The position numbers and the translations under genes were made by a program. This document shows, piece after piece, positions 1-10,073 of a DNA stretch of 56,626 bases. The stretch spans positions 1 to 56,626 of the forward strand of contig CALAOV010000141.1 of the NCBI GenBank assembly GCA_937889515.1, read 5' to 3'. Position 1 is the stretch's first letter. Every line of letters begins with the position of its first letter. The notes below the pieces were generated by a model. It was not told where the DNA came from. It ran no database searches and was given only the letters and a program-made list of their open reading frames with translations. Source of the DNA: an uncultured Myxococcales bacterium (GTDB lineage Bacteria; Myxococcota_A; Polyangia; Fen-1088).

Positions 1-840
1 GGGCGGCGGGCCGCCGTGCGCGGCGGGCGGTGGGGCCCCTCCGCGCATTGGCTCGGCATGCCCGGGCTCCATACGGCCCGGTTCAGCCCGGCCTGGTTCG
101 GCCCGGCCCGGCTCGGCCCGGCCCGGTTCGGCGCGGCCCGCCTCCATCCGGCGCTCTGGCTCGCCGCGGCCCGGCTCCATCCGGCGTCCCGGCTCGGCCC
201 GCATCTCGCCGCCGCGCGCGGGGGCGCCCCGCCACGCCGCTGCGCCCGGATGGCTTCGCCAGGCGTTGTTGTGAACCTCGTTGGCGCGCCAGGCCCTGGG
301 CTCCACCGACGGTCGCGCGCGCCACGCCTCGGGGACGGGGCGTCCGCCGTACCCATAGCCGAACTCGCGGTAGCCGCCCGGCCCCTGCCAATAGGCCCGA
401 TAGTAGACCGGCCGCCCGTCGATGAACTCGAAACGCGGCCCGAAGTAGACGTATCCCGCCCGCTGCGGGGCCCAGAAGCCGGCGTTCCAGCTCCAGTCGT
501 AGCCGGTCCAGTCCCAGTACCCGGCCGCCCAGTAGTAGCCGTAGCCCGGGGCCGGCGGCTGGTACTCGGGGATGGGATCGGGTGGCGGGGTGGTGGGATA
601 CAGAGTCGCGTCGGCAACTGGGGCCGGCGGTGGGGGCGGGGGCGGCTCATAGGCGGGCGGCGGCGGCGCATATTGCGGCGGGGGCGGCGCGTACTGCGGT
701 TGCGGCGCCGGCTCGACATAGACCGGTGGGGGGGCGGCAACGATGACCGGCGGCCCGAACGGGCGCACGTAACAACCGGAACCTACCAATCCGACTCCCA
801 GCGACACTGCCGCGCTGGCCAACCATAGACCGCGATTCAT
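1..840 (-). CDS. YXWGXW-repeat lipoprotein-like protein, C-terminus truncated by window edge
   Basis: Minus frame from ATG at 838-840 stays open to base 1: MNRGLWLASAAVSLGVGLVGSGCYVRPFGPP...; lipobox VGSGC; aromatic motif GYYWAAGYWDWTGYDWSWNAGFWAPQRAGYVYFGPRFEF; then (R/G)xEPG low-complexity tail. Missing from the ORF track because it has no stop in the window. Confidence 0.8.
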   Translation of the reverse strand, partial: MNRGLWLASAAVSLGVGLVGSGCYVRPFGPPVIVAAPPPVYVEPAPQPQYAPPPPQYAPPPPAYEPPPPPPPAPVADATLYPTTPPPDPIPEYQPPAPGYGYYWAAGYWDWTGYDWSWNAGFWAPQRAGYVYFGPRFEFIDGRPVYYRAYWQGPGGYREFGYGYGGRPVPEAWRARPSVEPRAWRANEVHNNAWRSHPGAAAWRGAPARGGEMRAEPGRRMEPGRGEPERRMEAGRAEPGRAEPGRAEPGRAEPGRMEPGHAEPMRGGAPPPAAHGGPPP

Positions 841-988
841 CGGTATTCTCCTGTGGGGGCAATCGCCCGCGTGAACCCTATCCTACGATCTAGGAACCAA
901 GCAAGGACCGGACCGGTCGGAGCCCCGCGGATCCGGCGGGGAGATGGGCTTGACCGCGGCGAGCGTGGCGTCTAAACAACGCCAGACG

Positions 989-1975
989 ATGGAGACTGTT
1001 TTCTCCGGGATTCAGCCCACCGGCGAGCTGCACCTCGGCAACTACCTCGGCGCGGTGCGGACCTGGGTGACCCTGCAGGGTCAGTACCGCTGCTTCTATT
1101 GCATCGTCGACTACCACGCGATCACGCAGCCCTACGAGCCGGCGCAGATACAGGCCCGTTCCCGGGCGATGGCCATCCAGCTGCTGGCCTGCGGCGTCGA
1201 TCCCGACCGAGCGACCCTGTTCATCCAGTCGGCCGTTCCGGAGCACACCGAGCTGGCCTGGGTGCTTTCGGCGGTGACCCCGTTCGGCGAGCTCGGGCGG
1301 ATGACCCAGTTCAAGGACAAGTCCGAGCACCACCCCGACCATGTCAACGCCGGGATCTTCAACTATCCGGTGTTGCAGACGGCAGACATCCTGCTCTACG
1401 GCGCGACGCGGGTTCCGGTCGGCGAGGATCAGCGCCAGCATCTGGAGCTGGCGCGCGAGATCGTGCGCCGCTTCAACGCCCGTTTCGGCGAGACGTTCGT
1501 CGAGCCTCAGCCGTTGTTCTCGACCACCCCCAAGATCCTGGGTCTCGACGGGCAGGCCAAGATGTCGAAGAGCCTCGGCAACAGCATCGCGCTCGGCGAG
1601 CCCGAAGCCGACATCTGGAACAAGCTGCGCACCGCGGCCACGGATCCCGCGCGCGCCAAGCGGACCGATCCCGGGACGCCGGAGAAGTGCAACATCTTCA
1701 CGCTGCACAAGTTCTTCTCCGACGCCGATCGGCAGGCGGCCGTGCACACGGGCTGCACCACCGCCGGGATCGGCTGCATCGACTGCAAGAAGATGCTGCT
1801 CGAAGGGGTGAAGAGCGATCTCGGGCGCATCGCCGTGCGCGCCGACGCGCTGCGGGCGGATCCGGCTCGGGTCGACCAGATTCTGGCGCGCGGCGCGGCC
1901 GAGGCGCGCAAGGTCGCCGCGCTGACGATGAACCGGGTGCGCGAGCGGCTGGGCCTGCCCGCGGCCGGGGCATGA
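989..1975 (+). CDS. trpS: Tryptophan--tRNA ligase
   Basis: METVFSGIQPTGELHLGNYLGAVRTWV..., KMSKS motif (GQAKMSKSLGN); ATG at 989 fits the family N-terminus better than 944. Confidence 0.96.
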   Translation: METVFSGIQPTGELHLGNYLGAVRTWVTLQGQYRCFYCIVDYHAITQPYEPAQIQARSRAMAIQLLACGVDPDRATLFIQSAVPEHTELAWVLSAVTPFGELGRMTQFKDKSEHHPDHVNAGIFNYPVLQTADILLYGATRVPVGEDQRQHLELAREIVRRFNARFGETFVEPQPLFSTTPKILGLDGQAKMSKSLGNSIALGEPEADIWNKLRTAATDPARAKRTDPGTPEKCNIFTLHKFFSDADRQAAVHTGCTTAGIGCIDCKKMLLEGVKSDLGRIAVRADALRADPARVDQILARGAAEARKVAALTMNRVRERLGLPAAGA

Positions 1976-2421
1976 GACGGGGGACGAATGAATCGGGGCG
2001 CATGAGTCGTATCGCCTGGCCGCTGCGCCTCTGCCTGTTCGTCTGGCTGGCGCTGGCCGGCTCGGCCTGCAACGCCCGCGACGACGGCTCCAGCCCGGAG
2101 GCGGCCGTGCGTTCACTCATTGCCGCGGCGCGGGCCGGGGATCGTGCCGCGGTCTACGAGCGCTTCGGCCCGCGGACGCGCGCGCACATCGAGGCGCTCC
2201 TGTCCGCGACCCACCCCACCGGCGGGGCGCGGATGCTCGCCCCCGAGGATCTGGTCACGGTCGGCTGGCTACCGCCGGCGTGGGAGCCAGCCGGAACCCG
2301 GGTTCTCCAGCACGACGACAACGAAGCCGAGGTCGAGGTCTACGCCGCCAGCGGCGATCGCCAGACGGTGCACACCGTCCGCGAAGGAAAGGTCTGGCGG
2401 GTCGAGCTACCGCTCCGATGA
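1972..2421 (+). CDS. Putative lipoprotein, NTF2/DUF4878-like small domain
   Basis: Frame of ORF 1099..2421; ATGA overlap with trpS stop; MSRIAWPLRLCLFVWLALAGSACNARDD lipobox; start may be 2002. Confidence 0.7.
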   Translation: MRRGTNESGRMSRIAWPLRLCLFVWLALAGSACNARDDGSSPEAAVRSLIAAARAGDRAAVYERFGPRTRAHIEALLSATHPTGGARMLAPEDLVTVGWLPPAWEPAGTRVLQHDDNEAEVEVYAASGDRQTVHTVREGKVWRVELPLR

Positions 2422-2973
2422 CAATCCGGCCGTGCCGGCCGCGTCGGCGGACGCGCCGGCCGGATTGGCACGGACCTGGGTCTGGTCGCCGCCTTCGCCC
2501 CCTTCGAGATCGGCGTCGCCCAGCTCCAGGATCACATCGTCGATGTTTTCGCCGGGCATCCGGATGCGCGGATCGGTATCGGCGAAGGCGTCGCGAACCG
2601 TGTCGCGGCGCTCGCCCACCCGGCGCTCCCGCGGGAAGATGCGCTGGTCCACCTTGTCGTGTCGCCGGTCCTCGTCTCGCCGATCGCGACGGAGCGCGTG
2701 GCGGAGCTCCTCCACCGTCGCCGGCAGCTCGGGCAGCCGCATGACCTGCGCCGCGCAGCCGTGGCAGAAGCAGAGGCTCCGCCCCTGAATCTCGGCCAGC
2801 TTGAGCTGTGCCCGCCGCTTCTCGCCGCAGGCGGTGCAGGAAGCGCCGCGGCCGACCGGTCGGGACTCGGCCCAGCGGGTGTAGCAGCCCCAGCATCGCC
2901 CGCGCCGGAGCTCGGTCACGGCCGCGCCGCAGACGCTGCACGGCAGGGTGGCGCGATCGACTTCAACGCTCAT
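2407..2973 (-). CDS. Conserved hypothetical zinc-ribbon-like protein
   Basis: MSVEVDRATLPCSVCGAAVTELRRGRCWGCYTRW...ASCTACGEKRR...LCFCHGCAAQ: CxxC pairs; internal start of ORF 2407..3549. Confidence 0.7.
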   Translation of the reverse strand: MSVEVDRATLPCSVCGAAVTELRRGRCWGCYTRWAESRPVGRGASCTACGEKRRAQLKLAEIQGRSLCFCHGCAAQVMRLPELPATVEELRHALRRDRRDEDRRHDKVDQRIFPRERRVGERRDTVRDAFADTDPRIRMPGENIDDVILELGDADLEGGEGGDQTQVRANPAGASADAAGTAGLSSER

Positions 2974-3139
2974 GTTTTCAGTAGAACGCCGGATCCCGTT
3001 CCACGCAAAAAACTTGTCTCCCCGGTGTAAAGGTCGAGCCAACCGCGCGGCCCCTGACCGCTTCGGGTCGGGTTCGAGTCGGCTTCGGTCCAGCTCCGTT
3101 CCCCGGCCCAGTCCCTTCTGGGTTAACATCAGCAATCGA

Positions 3140-3682
3140 ATGCAACCCCGCGCCGATGCGCCGATTTTCCTGGTCGGCTTCATGGCCTCGGGGAAGACTA
3201 CGGTCGGCAAGCTGGTCGCCTCGAGGATCGGGTGGGCGTTCGCGGACATCGACGATCTGGTCACCCGGGCCGCGGGGCTTTCGGTGGCCGAGATCTTCGC
3301 GGCCGAGGGGGAAGAAGGTTTTCGGAGGCGTGAAAGCGACGCCATCCGCGACGCGGCCACCCGCAACCGATCGGTGATCGCCACCGGCGGCGGCGCATTT
3401 TGTCGCGAGGAGAACCTCTCCCTGATGCTCTCGGCGGGCCGGGTGGTCGCGCTGGACGTTTCGGCCGAGGAAGCGGTGGCCCGCGCCGGGGGACACTCGG
3501 GCCGGCCGCTGCTCGACGGCCAGGCCGACCCCTTGGGCACGGCGCGCACGCTGCTATCGGCGCGGGTGCCGTTCTATTCGCGCGCCCACCTGTGCGTCGA
3601 GACCGAAGGGCGCACCTCCAACGAGATCGCGGTCGAGATCCTGGCCAGCCTGGGGCTCGGAGAAGCGGGGGAACGGGCATGA
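3140..3682 (+). CDS. aroK: Shikimate kinase
   Basis: IFLVGFMASGKTTVGKLVASRIGWAFADIDDLV Walker A; GGGAFCREEN; start ATG 3140. Confidence 0.93.
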   Translation: MQPRADAPIFLVGFMASGKTTVGKLVASRIGWAFADIDDLVTRAAGLSVAEIFAAEGEEGFRRRESDAIRDAATRNRSVIATGGGAFCREENLSLMLSAGRVVALDVSAEEAVARAGGHSGRPLLDGQADPLGTARTLLSARVPFYSRAHLCVETEGRTSNEIAVEILASLGLGEAGERA

Positions 3683-4761
3683 GCGTCGTCGTTCCGGTCG
3701 AGCTGGGCGCGCGCCGGTACCAGGTTCAAATCGGCAGTTTCACGCCCGAGGCGGTCGCGGAGATCCTGACCACGGCCTTCGGGCCGACCGTGACCGGCCT
3801 GGCGCTGCTGGTCGACGGGGGCCTGGCGGCGCGCGCGCCGCGCCTGGCGCCCCTGGTCGCGGCGCTGGGAGCTCGTCTGCCCGGCGTGGAGCGGTTCGAG
3901 CTGCTTGCCGGCGAGGCGTGCAAGAGCCTCACCGAGATCGAGCGGACCGTCGAATGGATGGCCAGTCGCGGCTATGACCGGCGGGGGGCGGTGGTGGGCA
4001 TCGGGGGGGGCGCCGCCACCGACCACGCCGGCTTCGTGGCGGCGATCTACCTGCGCGGAATTCCTTTCGCGACGCTCCCCACCACGCTCTTGGCGATGGT
4101 CGACGCCTCGGTGGGCGGCAAGACCGGCGTCGATCTGCAGGCCGGGAAGAACCTGGTGGGCGCCTTTCATCAACCCCGGGCGGTGGTCGCCGATCTGGCG
4201 TTCCTGGCGACGCTGCCGGCGCGCGAACGGACGGCGGGCCTGGCCGAGGTGATCAAGTGCGGCTTCATCGCCGATCCGGAGATCCTCGATCTCCTGGAGA
4301 GCTCCGGACCGGAGCTCTCGGCGGAGCTCACGCTCGACCTCATCACCCGCGCCGTCCGGGTCAAGGCCGAGGTGGTGGCCGCCGACGAGACCGAAGGGGG
4401 GCGACGGGCGATCTTGAACTTCGGGCACACCATCGGCCATGCGCTGGAGGCGGCGTCGGGGTACGAGCTGCTACACGGCGAGGCGGTGGCGCTCGGGATG
4501 GTGGCGGCGCTGGATCTGGGGGCCGCCATGGGGATCGGCCCGCCGGAGCTGGCCGCGCGGGCGCGGGCCCTGATGGGTCGGCTAGGCCTTCCGACCGACG
4601 CTGCGCGTCGCCTGGACGCCGGGGTCCTGGCGCGGCTGTCCGTCGACAAGAAGCGCCGGGGGAATCAGATCCGGTTCGTGTTCTGTCCGGCCGCGGGGCA
4701 GACGCGGTTGGTCGACGTCGGGGCCGCCGACCTGGTGGCGCGCGTCCTTGCCAAAGCTTGA
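3679..4761 (+). CDS. aroB: 3-dehydroquinate synthase
   Basis: MSVVVPVELGARRYQVQIG...GGGAATDHAGFVAAIYLRGIPFATLPTTLLAMVDASVGGKTGVDL...NFGHTIGHALE; overlaps aroK stop. Confidence 0.96.
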   Translation: MSVVVPVELGARRYQVQIGSFTPEAVAEILTTAFGPTVTGLALLVDGGLAARAPRLAPLVAALGARLPGVERFELLAGEACKSLTEIERTVEWMASRGYDRRGAVVGIGGGAATDHAGFVAAIYLRGIPFATLPTTLLAMVDASVGGKTGVDLQAGKNLVGAFHQPRAVVADLAFLATLPARERTAGLAEVIKCGFIADPEILDLLESSGPELSAELTLDLITRAVRVKAEVVAADETEGGRRAILNFGHTIGHALEAASGYELLHGEAVALGMVAALDLGAAMGIGPPELAARARALMGRLGLPTDAARRLDAGVLARLSVDKKRRGNQIRFVFCPAAGQTRLVDVGAADLVARVLAKA

Positions 4762-4798
4762 CCCCCGAATCGGCACCGGGTACAAGCCCAAGGTCACG

Positions 4799-5173
4799 AT
4801 GGCCAGTCCTTTCCGCGAGAGCATCCAGAGTCTCCTCGACAAGATCGAGGGCGGGGTCGCCTGCGTTCTCATGGGGTTCGACGGGATCACCCTCGACTCC
4901 TGCGCCAAGGGCGGGCAGTCCGCCGCGTTGCCCGACGTGCAGACGCTGGCGATGGAGTTCGCGCACCTCATCGCGCAGGCCCGCCGCACGCTGACCTCGC
5001 TCGACGCCGGGGCGCTCGAGGAGTTCACGCTTCGCACCGACGTGCTGACCCTGGTGGTCCGGGTGCTGACGCCCGAGTACTTCCTAGGCTGTGCGATCAT
5101 GCCGGAGGGAGCGCTCGGGCGGGCGCGGTACCTGATGCGCGTGGCCGCCCCGGTCCTGCGCGCCGATCTCTGA
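4799..5173 (+). CDS. Roadblock/LC7 domain protein
   Basis: [35 protein letters not shown]...[38 protein letters not shown], roadblock-like pattern. Confidence 0.75.
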   Translation: MASPFRESIQSLLDKIEGGVACVLMGFDGITLDSCAKGGQSAALPDVQTLAMEFAHLIAQARRTLTSLDAGALEEFTLRTDVLTLVVRVLTPEYFLGCAIMPEGALGRARYLMRVAAPVLRADL

Positions 5174-5190
5174 AAGGGACCCCGACTCTC

Positions 5191-5736
5191 ATGCCCAAAA
5201 AGGACAGCAAGGACAAGGCGCCACCTCGGGCGCTCAAGGTCGTGGGCGCACCGCCCGCCGGACGTTCGGGCGGCAGCCGCTCCGGCGAAGGCCGCGGGTC
5301 GGGGATCGACTTCGAGTCGGTGCGCGTGCTGGCGCGCATCGCGGCCGAGTTCGATCTCGAGGAGATCGAGGTCGACAAGGCCGGGCACCTGCGCGTGCGG
5401 CGCGGGGTGCGAGACGGTGGGGGGGCGCCCATGCTGGCGCCCGCGGCGCGGCCCATCGCGCTCACGCCGCCCGTCGACGGCGGGGCCGAGGTGGACGGCA
5501 CCTTCGTCACCTCTCCCTTCGTCGGCACATTCTATCGGGCGGCCTCGCCCGACACGCCGCCCTTCGTCGATAGCGGGCAGTCGGTCCGCAAGGGCCAGGT
5601 GGTCTGCATCGTCGAGGCCATGAAGCTGATGAACGAGATCGAAGCCGAGGCAGAGGGCCGGGTGGAGGAGATCCTGGTCAAGAATGGCGAGCACGTCGAG
5701 TACGGCCAGCGTCTGATCCGGCTATCTAAGGCTTGA
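5191..5736 (+). CDS. accB: Acetyl-CoA carboxylase biotin carboxyl carrier protein
   Basis: C-terminal biotinyl motif [14 protein letters not shown]; long basic N-terminal extension. Confidence 0.95.
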   Translation: MPKKDSKDKAPPRALKVVGAPPAGRSGGSRSGEGRGSGIDFESVRVLARIAAEFDLEEIEVDKAGHLRVRRGVRDGGGAPMLAPAARPIALTPPVDGGAEVDGTFVTSPFVGTFYRAASPDTPPFVDSGQSVRKGQVVCIVEAMKLMNEIEAEAEGRVEEILVKNGEHVEYGQRLIRLSKA

Positions 5737-5756
5737 TTCCGAAGTCCTGACCCCGC

Positions 5757-7079
5757 GTGTTCAAAAAAGTCTTAATAGCGAACCGCGGCGAGATCGCGCT
5801 GCGGGTGATTCGCGCCTGCCGGGAGATGGGCATCCGGTCCGTGGCGGTCCATTCCACCGCCGACGCGGACGCGCTGCACGTCCGGTTCGCCGACGAGAAG
5901 GTCTGCATCGGCCCGCCCCAGGCGCGCGCGAGCTACCTGTCGATCCCGGCGCTCATCAGCGCTGCCGAGGTCACGCGTGCCGACGCGGTTCACCCCGGCT
6001 ATGGGTTTCTCTCCGAGAACGCCCACTTCGCCGAGGTGGTGCAGAAGTGCGGCTTCCACTGGATCGGCCCCCAGCCCGAGATCATGCGCCTCATGGGCGA
6101 CAAGGTCTCGGCGCGCGCCACGATGGAGAAGTTCGGCGTCCCGGTGCTGCCCGGTACGGGCGTCATCGAGACCGATCGGCAGGCCGAGGAGGCCATCGAA
6201 CGGATCGGCCTGCCGGTCATCATCAAGGCGTCGGCGGGCGGCGGCGGTCGGGGGATGAAGGTGGTCGAGAGCAAGGCCCGGCTCTCCGCGCAGCTCAACG
6301 CCGCGCGCAGCGAGGCCCAGGCCGGGTTCGACAACCCGAACGTCTATCTGGAGCGCTTCATCGCGCGCCCGCGCCACGTCGAGGTACAGGTGCTCGGCGA
6401 CGGCAAGCGCGCCATCTCGCTGGGCGAACGAGAGTGCTCGATCCAGCGCCGGCACCAGAAGCTGGTCGAGGAGGCGCCCAGCGTCGCGCTCGACGACGAG
6501 CGGCGCGCCAAGCTGCTGGGGATCGCCCGCAAGGCGACCGAGAGCCTCGGCTATCGGACGGTGGGGACCCTCGAGTTCCTGCTCGACGAAGACAAGCGCT
6601 TCTACTTCATGGAGATGAACACCCGGATCCAGGTCGAGCACCCGGTGACCGAGGAGGTGTTCAGCGTGGATCTGGTGCGCGAGCAGATGCGCCTGGCGGC
6701 CGGCGAGCCGCTCAAGCTTCCGGCGGATATTCGCCCCCGGGGCCACGCCATCGAGCTCCGGATCAACGCCGAGGACCCGGTGACCTTCGCGCCCTCGCCG
6801 GGACGCATCACGGCGCTCAACCTGCCGGGCGGCCTGGGCGTCCGGGTCGACACCCACATCTACAACCAGTACCTGGTTCCGCCGTTTTACGACTCGCTCC
6901 TGGCCAAGCTCATCGTCCGGGCCGAGAATCGCCCGGCGGCGCTGGCCCGTTTGCGCCGGGCGCTGGCCGAGTTCGTGGTCGAGGGCTGCAAGACCAACCT
7001 GGACTTTTTTCGGCGCCTGCTGGCCAATGCGGAGTTCGTGGCCGGGAAGATGGACACGCACCTCGTCGAGCGGATGTAG
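5757..7079 (+). CDS. accC: Acetyl-CoA carboxylase biotin carboxylase subunit
   Basis: GTG start; FKKVLIANRGEIALRVIRACREMGI...ASAGGGGRGMK...EMNTRIQVEHPVTEE. Confidence 0.97.
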   Translation: MFKKVLIANRGEIALRVIRACREMGIRSVAVHSTADADALHVRFADEKVCIGPPQARASYLSIPALISAAEVTRADAVHPGYGFLSENAHFAEVVQKCGFHWIGPQPEIMRLMGDKVSARATMEKFGVPVLPGTGVIETDRQAEEAIERIGLPVIIKASAGGGGRGMKVVESKARLSAQLNAARSEAQAGFDNPNVYLERFIARPRHVEVQVLGDGKRAISLGERECSIQRRHQKLVEEAPSVALDDERRAKLLGIARKATESLGYRTVGTLEFLLDEDKRFYFMEMNTRIQVEHPVTEEVFSVDLVREQMRLAAGEPLKLPADIRPRGHAIELRINAEDPVTFAPSPGRITALNLPGGLGVRVDTHIYNQYLVPPFYDSLLAKLIVRAENRPAALARLRRALAEFVVEGCKTNLDFFRRLLANAEFVAGKMDTHLVERM

Positions 7080-7092
7080 ACTTGACACGCCG

Positions 7093-9108
7093 GTGCTCAC
7101 GAAGAAAGACAAGTACCTAGCCGCGGCTCAGAAGTTCCTGGAGCGCGGTCAGGACCACCGAGCCCTAGAAGAGTTCGGTCGCGTGGTCCAGGAGGATCCT
7201 AGCGACACCCGCACCTGGCTCAAGATGGCCGAGATCCATGTTCGGCACGGCGCCCTGACCGAGGCGCGCGAGATCTACCTTCGCACCGCCGAGATCTACA
7301 TCGGTCAGGGGTTCCTGCCCAAGGCCGTCACGGTCTACAAGAGCGTCCTCAAGCTGACGCCCGGGCTGCCCCAGGTCCGGGTGCAGCTCGGCGAGGCCTA
7401 CCGCCAGCTGGGGATGGTGGCGGACGCCCTGCACGAGCTGGAGCTGGCCGTCGTCGAGTTCCAGCAGGCCGGGCGCCCGGTGGAGGCGTTGCCGGCCTTG
7501 CGGCGGATCGTCGAGCTCCACCCGGACAATGTCGTCTCCCGCATCCGCCTGGCCGAGGCGGCCTCCCAGGCGGGCCAGACCGGTGAGGCGGTCCAGCAGC
7601 TCGCCCAGGCCGCCGATCAGCTGCGCCTCGAGGGGCGTACCGACGAGTTCGTGCGCGTCGCCGAGCGGCTCCTGTTCCACAGCCCCGACAACGTGGCCGT
7701 CGCGCGCGAGCTGGCGGCGACCTATATCGCGCGCAAGAATCCGCGCCAGGCGCTCTCCCGGTTGCAAGGCGCGCTCAAGGTCGCGCCGCGCGATCCCGAG
7801 ACGGTCGCGCTGCTGGCCGAGGCGATGGTGCAGCTGGATCCGCGCAAGGCCATCTCCGTGTGGCGCGAGCTGGCGGAGATCCACGCCGAGGCTGGGCGCG
7901 AGGAGGCGCGCGACGCCACGGTCCGGGCCGCGCTGGCGCTCGACCCCACCGACGCGCAGACGCACCAGCTGGCGGCGCGCTGGGGGATCTCGATCGGGAC
8001 CGCGGCTTCGCGCGCCCGCCCGACGCCGCCGCCGTTGCCGTCGGGGGTGACCAGCTTGCGGGGTTTGACGCCGGCGCCGCTGGCGTCGCTCGAAGCGTCC
8101 GGGGCGCCGTCCGGTCTTTCGCGGCCCGGCATTTCCGGGCTCACGTTGGCGCCGAACGACGTCACCCGGATCCTGTCCGAAGCCGAGGTGTTCGTGAAGT
8201 ACGGGTTGGCCGAGCGGGCCATCGATCACTTGCGCCGGATCTTCGGGTTCGAGCCCCATCACCGGGTCGCGCGGGAACGCCTGGCGGCCGTGCTCTCGCA
8301 GGTCGGGCGGCGACGGGAGGCCGCCTCGGAGCTGGCCACGCTGGCCACCCAGCTACAGACCGAGCGAGACCCCGACGCGTCCCGGGTAGCCGAGCGGGCG
8401 CTGGCGCTGGATCCCGCCTCGGTCGAGGCCGCCAAGCTGCTGGGACGGCGGCCCGCGCCGCAGGCCGCCGAGCCGGCCGAGCCGGTAGTCGGCAGCGACG
8501 AGGAGCTGGCCACCGAGCTCGAACAGCTGGATTTCTTCGCGCAGCAGGCGATGCACGACGAGGCGCGCGCGGCGCTGGTCGAGCTCGAGGAGCGTTTCCC
8601 GGGCCACCCCCTCTTGACCGCCCGGCGGCGGGCGCTGCCCCCGGCGGGCGCCGGGGCGATCCCGACCGACCACACGGCTGCCGAGGTGGTGTACGCGCCG
8701 GTGGCCAAGCTCAGCCCGTCGGAGAACGCCGATCCGGCCACCCACGGCGATCTTGGCATCGCCTACAAGCAAATGGGCCTCCACGACGCCGCGGTGGTGG
8801 AATTCAGGAAGCTGGCCGCCGACAAGAGCCGGGCGGTCTTCGCGCTCACCATGATCGGCGAGTGCGTGGAGGCCAAGGGGGAGCTCGGTGAGGCGGTGGC
8901 CCGCTACAAGGAGGCGCTCAACCTGCCGCAGGCGACGGCCCAGGAGTCGGTCGAGCTCTACTATCTGCTGGGCTCGGTGTTCGAGCAGCTGGGCGACGTC
9001 CGGGAGGCGCTCTACTTCTTCGAGAACGTCGGCAAGCGGGATCCCGGCTTTCGTGACGTCAACCGGCGGATCTCGGCCCTCAAGACGCCCAGCGCGAGGC
9101 AGAGCTGA
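7093..9108 (+). CDS. Tetratricopeptide repeat protein
   Basis: VLTKKDKYLAAAQKFLERGQDHRALEEFGRVVQEDPSD... multiple TPRs; likely GTG start at 7093. Confidence 0.88.
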   Translation: MLTKKDKYLAAAQKFLERGQDHRALEEFGRVVQEDPSDTRTWLKMAEIHVRHGALTEAREIYLRTAEIYIGQGFLPKAVTVYKSVLKLTPGLPQVRVQLGEAYRQLGMVADALHELELAVVEFQQAGRPVEALPALRRIVELHPDNVVSRIRLAEAASQAGQTGEAVQQLAQAADQLRLEGRTDEFVRVAERLLFHSPDNVAVARELAATYIARKNPRQALSRLQGALKVAPRDPETVALLAEAMVQLDPRKAISVWRELAEIHAEAGREEARDATVRAALALDPTDAQTHQLAARWGISIGTAASRARPTPPPLPSGVTSLRGLTPAPLASLEASGAPSGLSRPGISGLTLAPNDVTRILSEAEVFVKYGLAERAIDHLRRIFGFEPHHRVARERLAAVLSQVGRRREAASELATLATQLQTERDPDASRVAERALALDPASVEAAKLLGRRPAPQAAEPAEPVVGSDEELATELEQLDFFAQQAMHDEARAALVELEERFPGHPLLTARRRALPPAGAGAIPTDHTAAEVVYAPVAKLSPSENADPATHGDLGIAYKQMGLHDAAVVEFRKLAADKSRAVFALTMIGECVEAKGELGEAVARYKEALNLPQATAQESVELYYLLGSVFEQLGDVREALYFFENVGKRDPGFRDVNRRISALKTPSARQS

Positions 9109-9116
9109 TCGCCGAC

Positions 9117-10073
9117 ATGGCGCCTCCGGCAAAATCGATCGACGATCGCGCGGCGGTCTTTTTCGCCGAGCTGCAGGATCGCATCACGGCCGAGATCGAG
9201 AAGATCGACGGCGGCGGGCGTTTCCGCGAGGACAGCTGGACCCGGCCCGCGGGGGGCGGCGGGCGCACCCGGGTCCTGGCGGACGGCAATCTGTTCGAAA
9301 AAGCCGGGGTGGGGTTCTCCGACGTTCACGGCCAGCTCCGTCCCGAGATGGTCGAGGCGCTCCCCGGCGACGGGCTCGATTTTCGCGCCACCGGGGTGTC
9401 GCTCATATTCCACCCGCGAAGCCCGCGGATTCCGACGGTGCACGCCAACGTGCGCCACGTCCAACACGGCGCGAGATCCTGGTTTGGCGGCGGCACCGAT
9501 CTGACACCGTATTACGTGGTGCCCGAGGACGCCGCGCACTTTCACCGGACGCTCCGCGATCGCTGCGACCGGCACGATCCCAGCTTCTATCCGCGGTTCA
9601 AACGCTGGTGCGACGAGTACTTCTTCCTGCCCCACCGGAACGAGCCGCGCGGCGTGGGCGGCCTGTTCTTCGACTACCTGGGCGCCGGCGCCGAGACGAC
9701 CGCCGGCCAGCCGCCGCCGGCCGCTTCATCGCCGCACGAGAGCGACGCCGAGGCGATGTTCGCCTTCGTGCGCGAGGTGGGCGACGCCATCCTGGCCGCC
9801 TACCTACCGATCGTCGAGCGGCGGCGCACGGACGTCTGGGGCGATCGCGAGCGCCACTGGCAGCTCGTGCGGCGCGGCCGCTATGTCGAGTTCAACCTGC
9901 TCTACGACCGCGGCACCGTGTTCGGCCTCCGCACCGACGGTCGGGTCGAATCGATCCTGATGTCGCTGCCGCCCGAGGTTCGCTGGGAATACGGCCTTCT
10001 GCCCGAGCCCGGCAGCCCCGAAGCCGAATCGCTGGCCGCCATCTGCGCCCGCCGCGACTGGGCGCGCGACTAG
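9117..10073 (+). CDS. hemF: Coproporphyrinogen III oxidase, oxygen-dependent
   Basis: HANVRHVQHGARSWFGGGTDLTPYYVVPEDAAHFH..., FKRWCDEYFFLPHRNEPRGVGGLFFDYL, YVEFNLLYDRGTVFGL. Confidence 0.97.
   Translation: MAPPAKSIDDRAAVFFAELQDRITAEIEKIDGGGRFREDSWTRPAGGGGRTRVLADGNLFEKAGVGFSDVHGQLRPEMVEALPGDGLDFRATGVSLIFHPRSPRIPTVHANVRHVQHGARSWFGGGTDLTPYYVVPEDAAHFHRTLRDRCDRHDPSFYPRFKRWCDEYFFLPHRNEPRGVGGLFFDYLGAGAETTAGQPPPAASSPHESDAEAMFAFVREVGDAILAAYLPIVERRRTDVWGDRERHWQLVRRGRYVEFNLLYDRGTVFGLRTDGRVESILMSLPPEVRWEYGLLPEPGSPEAESLAAICARRDWARD

Noticed and set aside
16-862. ORFs 16..828 (+), 30..425 (+), 83..391 (-), 647..862 (-)
   Set aside because: Shadow frames of the open-ended minus-strand YXWGXW gene; repetitive Arg/Pro/Ala translations.
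5772-8262. Long minus ORFs opposite accC and the TPR gene (5772..7112, 7165..8262)
   Set aside because: Antisense shadows of confidently identified plus-strand genes; no recognisable domains.
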